The position numbers and the translations under genes were made by a program. From Priapulus caudatus (taxonomy: Eukaryota > Priapulida > Priapulimorpha > Priapulimorphida > Priapulidae): DNA of 24,915 nt. Every line of letters begins with the position of its first letter. Within the stretch, counting starts at the first letter, position 1. Below the pieces are notes generated by a model. The model saw only the letters and a program-made list of their open reading frames with translations, ran no database searches and had not been told where the DNA came from. The stretch covers positions 68,352 to 93,266 of the forward strand of contig NW_014577741.1 of the NCBI RefSeq assembly GCF_000485595.1. Direction: 5' to 3'. This document shows, piece by piece, positions 19,537 to 24,915 of this stretch.

Positions 19537-20228
19537 CTTTGCGGCGTGGTCAGCTTTGGTCACGTAATGTAGAGGATTCCGATTTCTATTAACATTTTAA
19601 TTGCAAGCGGCACACAAGGAAGCATTACACTGTTGATAAATGATGACACTTCCAAAACCACAGTTGCTTCTCGTAAAACAACGTTTCTATTACGATCGTT
19701 TGTATTACAAAGATTTCGTGTTACACGAGTGGTAATTGTGACAATTCTGATCTCCATTGGTGCTGCGGATTATTATTTTTCAACACAACATCTGGAGAAA
19801 TTACTTGAGTACAACATTGACGAAAAACACCAAAAGTACTAGTAGTTCGAACTATAGTAGATTTATGAACGTATATATAGTAGCGCTGTAGACGAGTGCT
19901 GGGGATACGTCTGTCTACAATGAGAGCACATCAAACTAAGCTTATCAGCAATATAATTGGGTCTAATAAGGCACATATTATGCATAATATTGGCTTTAAT
20001 TTTTCATATAATAGGAGGTATTGAGAATTAGATTTGCTCTATATAAATGTGGTGACATGGTAGTAAACATTGAGTAGTTTTGCTGTCCACTATTAACATG
20101 TTTCCGTACGTGTCCGCTAACTGCATAGCGTCAATGTCCATCGCTGGGATGCCTATTAATACGTTAATTTGTCTATATACTATTATTGTATAATACTAGA
20201 CGCTTAATCGTGACATAGACGATAGCGA

Positions 20229-20374
20229 GCCAGGCAGCCATGTTCAAAGAGCAGATGGCTCGAAGTTAAACTTGCATATCAGTTTCCTACCGAGCCCAAT
20301 CCTACAACCAGCTGATGAATTTTGCGTGCACGCGTGTTCTCATAATTTTTTGCTTAATGTACGCGTGTGTCTGG
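20229..20374 (+). pseudogene. GPCR paralogue relic in right arm (5' leader fused to TM4)
   Basis: 20229-20293 aligns to the 5' upstream region of the intact receptor at about 21081-21147 (GCCAGGCAGCCA.GTTC, CAGATG.CT, ATATCAGTTTCCT). 20303-20374 aligns to its coding DNA at about 21632-21703. In receptor frame the latter stays open for 24 codons: YNQLM, then TRVLII, then CLMYA against TGVLII and CLMYA in the intact gene. About 480 bp (start codon to TM3) is missing between them. After TM4 the match is lost, except for a possible TM6 trace near 20443-20490. Tandem with the intact gene and in the same orientation, it is most likely what is left of a neighbouring paralogue. Confidence 0.75.
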
Positions 20375-20544
20375 AGTTAACGTCAGGAAGTTGTCTACTG
20401 AACATAACAATATAGTACGTGCACATGCCGTATTCAATATACAACTTTCAGAAAATGATGAAAATAAGGATAATTATTTTTCCTTACGTAGGCTTTACAG
20501 GACGGCTAATGGCGTTTCGCTTCTTTGGCGTCATTCACGAGACG

Positions 20545-20611
20545 CTATTATACACAAGAGTACGTTGAGAGTCATTCCTGATGAGCTATTATACACAAGA
20601 GTACGCTGAGC
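20545..20611 (+). repeat. 42-bp tandem duplication in right arm only
   Basis: ATTATACACAAGAGTACG occurs twice, 42 bp apart (about 20547 and 20589). The left arm has one copy at the matching place (about 3400-3420, inverted), so this duplication postdates the palindrome. Confidence 0.8.
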
Positions 20612-21196
20612 CACAGGGGGTACCCGTTCCATATTTACTCATATTACATATCCTATTACATTATGACAATGTGTATAAAGACGTCTCTCGAAGCTTTCTA
20701 TCTCTACTGTCCTAGACGGCGTTGACGACTCTGTAAAAACATTATTGGATATGGGTTACAGTACTTATTCTCGACACCTTAACGCGATATCGTGGATTAG
20801 GGCGCATGCGTACAAGCAGAACTATATAAACGCAGAGGAGCGTAAAACACCTGAGAAAGTTTGTATCATGAGAGTCCACATAGAAGGTTATAGCTACTGA
20901 TTAGACCTGGAAAAGAGTTTCGCATATTTGAGAACTACATGCTTATTTTTAAACAAGACTATATAGCAGAAACAACGGATATTCGGAGGATTTCAACATC
21001 AATAACGGGTGGAACATATTGTGTCAGTCAATGAACCCCGATAGTTAAGTTAATGGAACATTGATGAGAACGGACATTTAAGCCAGGCAGCCACGTTCGA
21101 CCAGCAGATGACTTCAAGTTATACCTGGATATCAGTTTCCTTCAGAGCTCAGCAGCCTAGCCTCTTAACGCGAGAATCTAGAGAGAGGAACTAAAA

Positions 21197-22204
21197 ATGG
21201 TCATGTTTACACCAATTACGATTAATGGAAGCCGCTTCGAGAACATCAGCAACCCGATAGATAGCCAAAGTGATGACACACGTGAATACACTCTCAGCAA
21301 CGTGTATTTCAATGACATGACTATGTTCGGTAAAGCATTGGTATTCTCAGTGTTTGTGACGGCATGTGTGCTCACAACGGTGGGAAACGGTCTCGTAATT
21401 ATCATCATAGCAAAGATTCCTCGACTGCAAATACCATCAAATCTCACGATCGTAAATCTGGCTTGCGGTGACTTCGTATTTGGATGTGTATCTAGCATAG
21501 CGCTCATTCGTCGTGACACGATGCTGCGGTGCGTGTTGTTTACAGGCTACGCTATAACTACTCTTCAATCAATCCTGCTAGGCATCGCACTTTCTACAAT
21601 CAACAGGTACGTGGCAATCGTACATCCGTTACGCTACAACCAGCTGATGACTTCTTCGCGCACCGGTGTTCTCATAATTTCGTGCTTGATGTACGCGTCT
21701 GCCTGCGGTGTTGTAGCAGCTATCCAAATAACGCTTACCTGGAAGCCACTCGATGCATGCATCGTCGACTTAGAGCTCCTGCCCAGTTTCCTGCAAATTC
21801 TTGTCGGTCATTATATTGTTTTATTTATCGTCATGATGTACTGCTACACAACCATCGCCAAGATCGCCCTGGACCACACGCGAAGAATGGCCGCCGCAAC
21901 AGCTGCTGAGAGGGAGGAGCTGTCTACTTTCCACGCGATGTTGAAGATGTCAAAGATTATACTTACTGTTGTTGGCACGTCGTTCGCTCTTGTTTCACCG
22001 CACGTGGTACATATGATCTTAATCCATCGCTTTCCGTCAGATCTTCAAACACTCCGGATTATTCGAGCCAATGCGCTGATGGCGAATTCATTACTGAATC
22101 CAATCATTTACTTCTACAAGTACAAAAACTTTCGTCTGGCCGTAAGGGAGGTGTTTGGTTGCTTGCCATCCACCGTTGCACCAATTCAACCGAACGTAGC
22201 GTAG
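21197..22204 (+). CDS. Class A (rhodopsin-like) G-protein-coupled receptor, single exon
   Basis: Plasma-membrane seven-helix receptor of 335 residues; its ligand cannot be inferred. The N terminus has N-glycosylation sites N10 (NGS) and N16 (NIS). TM1 carries GN (N64), TM2 NLACGD (D92), and TM3 starts at C112, with C188 in loop 2 as its likely disulfide partner. The end of TM3 reads NRY (136-138) in place of DRY, followed by VAIVHPLRY. TM6 (about 252-276) has FALVSP where most receptors have CWxP, so the toggle Trp is absent. TM7 ends NSLLNPIIY (NPxxY, 301-305), with helix 8 KNFR and a possible palmitoylated C322. The start is AAAAATGG, a good animal context; a second ATG lies two codons on. 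No intron interrupts the seven helices. No AATAAA is evident within 180 bp after the stop. A relic of a paralogue lies 0.8-1.0 kb upstream in the same orientation. Confidence 0.95.
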   Translation: MVMFTPITINGSRFENISNPIDSQSDDTREYTLSNVYFNDMTMFGKALVFSVFVTACVLTTVGNGLVIIIIAKIPRLQIPSNLTIVNLACGDFVFGCVSSIALIRRDTMLRCVLFTGYAITTLQSILLGIALSTINRYVAIVHPLRYNQLMTSSRTGVLIISCLMYASACGVVAAIQITLTWKPLDACIVDLELLPSFLQILVGHYIVLFIVMMYCYTTIAKIALDHTRRMAAATAAEREELSTFHAMLKMSKIILTVVGTSFALVSPHVVHMILIHRFPSDLQTLRIIRANALMANSLLNPIIYFYKYKNFRLAVREVFGCLPSTVAPIQPNVA

Positions 22205-22734
22205 GGCATAAATGCCATGTAGCGCACTATGCCTCCACAAATAGCAAGCCGAAAAGGCGGCTCCCAATTTACTGGGTAATCCGTCCTCAAACATCTATGT
22301 ATATCGTGTAAGCGTAATTTTGTTTCATGACAAGTCAGTAAAGTACCTGCGAGTAACAGTTTTGACAACAGATCAAGTTTTTATTGTAAATTCCTCTTAT
22401 ATTATCACGGAATCCGTTGAACTTCTAAGATCCACAGATATCGTTCGTGTCGTACCTTCTATATGTTGTAGATTTATATTCTATTGTGTAATCTATTAGT
22501 TATAACTTATACTCGGCTACAGTCGAGCACGTTCAATGTTTGTATACCGTCTCTGAGTCGCAAAGACGACTACTGAGGGGGAGGCACAGCAGGATTGCTG
22601 GGGGTCAGTCTCGTCTCATATAGCTGCACCTCCTGCAATGTAACAGCCAGGTTCGGATTAACTCACACTACCGAGTAGACTTACAACATTACCGCATCGC
22701 CGGCTGCTTTACGAGCGAATGTTCTCCTAAAGTC
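22205..22734. other. Receptor 3' flank, no gene seen
   Basis: Probably contains the receptor 3' UTR. Short frames on the minus strand here (22091-22368) are shadows. No repeat or RNA gene was recognised before the minisatellite resumes. Confidence 0.4.
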
Positions 22735-22842
22735 ATTAAGTTGTCTTAGAGATAAGAAGTCGAGAGTTAATACGTTATCTTACAGTTGCTAAGTTGTCTG
22801 AGATTTATGATAATGTCTTATATTTCAGAAGTTGTCTCATTA
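22735..22842 (+). repeat. Second copy of the window-start minisatellite, left half
   Basis: AAGTTGTCTTAGAGATAAGAAGT and TACAGTTG...GTCTTATATTTCAGAAGTT match the array at 1-210 in direct orientation. The array is interrupted here by the 22843-24183 element and resumes at 24184. Confidence 0.75.
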
Positions 22843-22876
22843 GCCGCGTTCACACGTAGCAAGAAATTCGGTATTG

Positions 22877-23031
22877 AGCGTTCACACGAGGCAAAATGCG
22901 CGGTCCAAGAAATACGGTATCTAAACATTCCGGTATTTGATGTAAATACGCGGCTTTCCAGACCCCGAATAATTTGCCGTGCTTGAGAAATACCGGATCC
23001 CTTGGACCGCGCATTTCCTCGTGTGAACGCT
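22877..23031. repeat. Long hairpin inside the 1341-bp element
   Basis: 22877-22909 pairs with 23001-23031: AGCGTTCACACGAGG, then ATGCGCGGTCCAAG, against the complements CTTGGACCGCGCAT and CCTCGTGTGAACGCT, with a small bulge. It repeats the terminal CGTTCACACG motif inward, as in elements that grow by duplication of their own ends. Confidence 0.85.
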
Positions 23032-23064
23032 ATAAATACCGCTATAAATACCGCTATAAATACC
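23029..23064 (+). repeat. Three exact tandem copies of GCTATAAATACC
   Basis: Twelve-base unit at 23029, 23041 and 23053, all identical. Each contains a TATAAATA box-like word. There is no evidence that it acts as a promoter. Confidence 0.9.
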
Positions 23065-23088
23065 GGATTTCTGAAGCCGCGTATTTTA

Positions 23089-23154
23089 TAGACTGGTCCG
23101 CGCTCTACAGTTCCAGTGTAACGCGAGTGGAACTGTCAAGCGCGGACCAGTCTA
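23089..23154. repeat. Near-perfect palindrome with 12-base loop
   Basis: Stem of about 27 bp: TAGACTGGTCCGCGCT, then ACAGTTCCA, pairs with TGGAACTGT, then AGCGCGGACCAGTCTA, with one or two mismatches around GTGTAACGCGAG. Such a perfect arm in an otherwise diverged element implies recent origin or gene conversion. Confidence 0.9.
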
Positions 23155-23240
23155 CGTATTTGATCAGCAGTTGGTGCGCATTGCATTGTTTATTTCGCAT
23201 TGTTCGCTTGATTGTTTAAAGCAGCTCGCAGCTCGCAAAT

Positions 23241-23988
23241 GGGTGATTCTGAGGTTAGGGGGCAAATTGCAGTTTTAAATTACTGTATTTTTTTATCATC
23301 CCTTTGGCATATTTATGGAATTTTTCCAATATTTGTAACACCGTGGCCCTGAAACCACAAAGATGATTACACTTTTGTACTTTTTTACTTTTTTGTATAC
23401 CTTTATAAGGGCCTATACATCAACTCCGTTACAATTTTGTAACGGAATTGATAATTTTGACATGTTTGACCTTGTTGGTTCCACATGGAGCAAGGGCAAG
23501 ATGCAAATAATATGTTTTATTCAAGAGGTCAATATGCCTGTCTTCCTCAATTTATGATGTTTGGTTTCTATGGTTACTTATTATACAATTAGCGTAACAG
23601 AGGTGATGAATGCATTTAAGTACAGAGGTTCACCCCTCTTACACTTATGGTCACAGGCGCGTAAAACTTTGCTGAATTACAGTTGAAACAATAGCAACCT
23701 CACCCAAACTAGATTTCCCATTCCTGAATGATGACAACAGCTTCAAATCATTGGTGGAAAATTGGCTACCATGGGTTAGGACAGGCCATTCCGAGATCAT
23801 CTGAACATTGAACTTCATTTTTTTTTAAGAAATCTTATGTATGTGAAATCTATTTTAGTGCTAATTTCTTACCATCATCCAAGACATTCATCAAACAATA
23901 CAATTTATTCAAAACCTGGCAAGTCATTGAAGAATTCTGACCAAGGGTGGTCAGGACAGCAATTTGCCCCCTAACCTCAGAATCACCC
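23241..23988. mobile_element. 748-bp nested TIR element with AAAT target duplication
   Basis: The first 30 bases (23241-23270, starting GGGTGATTCTGAGGTTAGGG) are the perfect reverse complement of the last 30 (23959-23988). AAAT flanks both sides (23237-23240 and 23989-23992). Joining the flanks at one AAAT gives TCGCAAATACCGTATTTC, which exists twice nearby in the host element (24061-24078 and 24137-24154), so the empty site is seen directly. The interior is AT-rich with one 64-codon frame (23363-23557) lacking family features. The element is non-autonomous; a 4-bp duplication other than TTAA narrows the superfamily, but I do not assign it. Confidence 0.9.
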
Positions 23989-24140
23989 AAATACCGTATT
24001 TCTGGAGCCGCGAATCAGCGTGTGAACGCTCGGCCGCGTATTTGTCTCAGATTCGGTATTTCGCAAATACCGTATTTCTGGAGCCACAAATCAGCGTGTG
24101 AACGCTCGGCCGCGTATTTGTCTCAGATTCGGTATTTCGC
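23989..24140 (+). repeat. Two tandem 76-bp units of the host TIR element
   Basis: Units begin at 23989 and 24065 (AAATACCGTATTTCTGGAGC) and a third truncated start is at 24141. They differ at only a few positions (CCGCGAAT against CCACAAAT). Each contains CGTGTGAACG, the terminal motif of the element. Confidence 0.9.
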
Positions 24141-24183
24141 AAATACCGTATTTCATAAATACGAGGTCTCGTGTGAACGAGGC

Positions 24184-24375
24184 TATAGTTACGTAGTTAT
24201 TTTAGAGCAATGAGCTTGTCGTATATTTATAACGTTGTGTTACACCTGTGCTATTAGTTATTAATTCTAATTTAATGGAAATAAGATGTTGTCATAAAGT
24301 GGTGAACTCATCATGAATATAAGAAGTCACACTTGTTTACACTTAAATAAGTCGTCTCATGGTTAAGAAGTTTAC
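24184..24375 (+). repeat. Second copy of the window-start minisatellite, right half
   Basis: It matches 215-420 in direct orientation: GAGC.ATGA, TTTATAACGTT, ATGTTGTCAT, GTGGTGAACTCATCATGAA, AAGAAGT and GTTAAGAAGTTT. Together with 22735-22842 it forms one array split by the 1341-bp insertion. Confidence 0.75.
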
Positions 24376-24445
24376 GCTGATGATCTAAGCGTGGTGAATC
24401 TCACCGGCAACATGCTTACTGTTTCGCATTGTTGTTATGGTGATT

Positions 24446-24915
24446 ACCTCCGCCAAGGGGTTGGCAGGAGGTTGTTTCACCGGCATGTGGTTTGTGGGTT
24501 TGTAACACCGTTCTTTGTGTACAGCCTAACTAAAAAAGTTATTGACGGATTGTCATAAAATTTTCAGGATAGGTCACAAATGGGCTAACTTGGAATTGAT
24601 TAAATTTTGGTGGTGATCCGGATCCAATTAATTAATTAATTAATTAATTAATTCATAAAATTTTTAGGATAGGTCAGAAATGGGGTAACTTAGCATTGAT
24701 TACATTTTGGTGGTGATCCGGATCCAATTAATTAATTAATTAATTAATTAATTAATTAAATTTTCAGGATAGGTCAGAAATGGGGTAACTTAGAATTGAT
24801 GAGATTTTGGTCGTGATCCGGTTAATTAATTAATTAATTAATTAAATTTTCAGGATAGGTGAGAAATGGGGTAACTTAGAATTGATTACATTTTGGTGGT
24901 GATCCGGATCCAATT
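24446..24915 (+). repeat. Dispersed repeat with tandem 86-100-bp units, runs off the window
   Basis: It starts ACCTCCGCCAAGGGGTTGGC, then GTTTCACCGGCATG, then a GACGGATTGTCATAAAATTT block, then GGATAGGTCACAAATGGG and TTTTGGTGGTGATCCGGATC. I recognise this order from a repeat family spread through many aquatic animal genomes (from memory, not searched). Here the AGGATAGGT...GATCCGGATCC segment is tandemly repeated: AGGAT occurs at 24566, 24666, 24766 and 24852. Units are joined by (AATT)n linkers of variable length. The array is open at the right edge. Confidence 0.8.

Larger units (their letters stand above)
18055..19541. mobile_element. Right-arm-specific insertion of about 1.49 kb
   Basis: In the left arm the flanking sequences (ACTACTGATTATAGC near 5195 and CCAAAGCTG near 5145) lie some 30-40 bp apart; here 1.49 kb separates them. 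It contains 50-bp direct repeats, short tandem words (AATAGGCCATTTGT twice, CTAGCTAGTC twice, CTATG five times), an alternating purine/pyrimidine CG/TG run (about 18152-18189) and no recognisable protein. No terminal inverted repeat was found, so the element class is unknown. Confidence 0.5.
22843..24183. mobile_element. 1341-bp non-autonomous TIR element with TA target duplication
   Basis: Ends are GCCGCGTTCACACG (22843-22856) and, inverted, GCCTCGTTCACACG (24170-24183), 13 of 14 identical. Each end is flanked by TA (22841-22842 and 24184-24185). Removing the element and one TA restores a sequence collinear with the uninterrupted minisatellite copy at about 185-250, so the borders are supported by an empty-site homologue. 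The interior is made of repeated GTGTGAACG, CGTATTT and ATACCG words and several strong hairpins. No transposase frame exists. TA target duplication is typical of Tc1/mariner-group MITEs, but I cannot assign the family. Without the nested insert it would be about 590 bp. Confidence 0.85.

Noticed and set aside
21529-21909. 126-codon plus-strand frame inside the receptor gene
   Set aside because: Out-of-frame shadow of the receptor coding sequence.
23363-23557. 64-codon frame in the 748-bp element considered as a transposase remnant
   Set aside because: Too short, with no DDE/D-like or DNA-binding motif.
24446-24915. Regular 100-bp spacing considered as a CRISPR array
   Set aside because: The repeated part is longer than the variable part, the linkers are all AATT runs, and the sequence matches an animal dispersed repeat.

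Overview
This window looks like nuclear DNA of an animal, most likely a marine invertebrate. Three things point there: an intact single-exon class A G-protein-coupled receptor (GPCR); a minus-strand gene whose GT-AG introns join in matching phase; and a carboxypeptidase copy of the animal CPVL type. There is also a very high load of diverged transposons, inverted repeats and microsatellites. I see no operons, bacterial signals, tRNA, rRNA or CRISPR array. The exact phylum cannot be fixed from sequence alone.

Layout. 1-420 is a degenerate minisatellite that reappears at 22735-24375. 803-2331 is a terminal-inverted-repeat (TIR) element with arms of about 180 bp and a tract of about 435 bp of almost perfectly alternating pyrimidine/purine. 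From 2833 to 21105 the window is one very large, old, imperfect palindrome. Its left arm (about 2833-7540) is the reverse complement, in collinear blocks, of its right arm (about 16455-21105). Each arm carries private insertions of about 1.4-1.5 kb.

The spacer between the arms (about 7540-16455) holds three things. The first is a pair of direct repeats of about 650 bp that could be the LTRs of a small retroelement (7748-12017). The second is the last two exons of a minus-strand gene (12611-13259). The third is an intronless, frame-broken CPVL-like serine carboxypeptidase copy on the minus strand (14733-16020).

Immediately outside the right arm is the one clearly intact gene, a 335-residue GPCR (21197-22204, plus strand). 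Both arms carry the same broken fragment of a paralogous receptor: its 5' leader fused to its TM4 coding segment. The palindrome therefore arose by duplication and inversion of a receptor locus. Downstream of the GPCR, the minisatellite is split by a 1341-bp TIR element with a TA target duplication. That element is itself split by a 748-bp element with a perfect 30-bp TIR and an AAAT target duplication. The window ends in a widespread dispersed repeat (begins ACCTCCGCCAAGG, contains GGTGGTGATCCGGATC) that has expanded into tandem units of about 100 bp.

Caution: the two GC-rich spacer segments (about 7750-12017 and 14733-16020) are full of one-base indels. They may be real decay or unpolished assembly.
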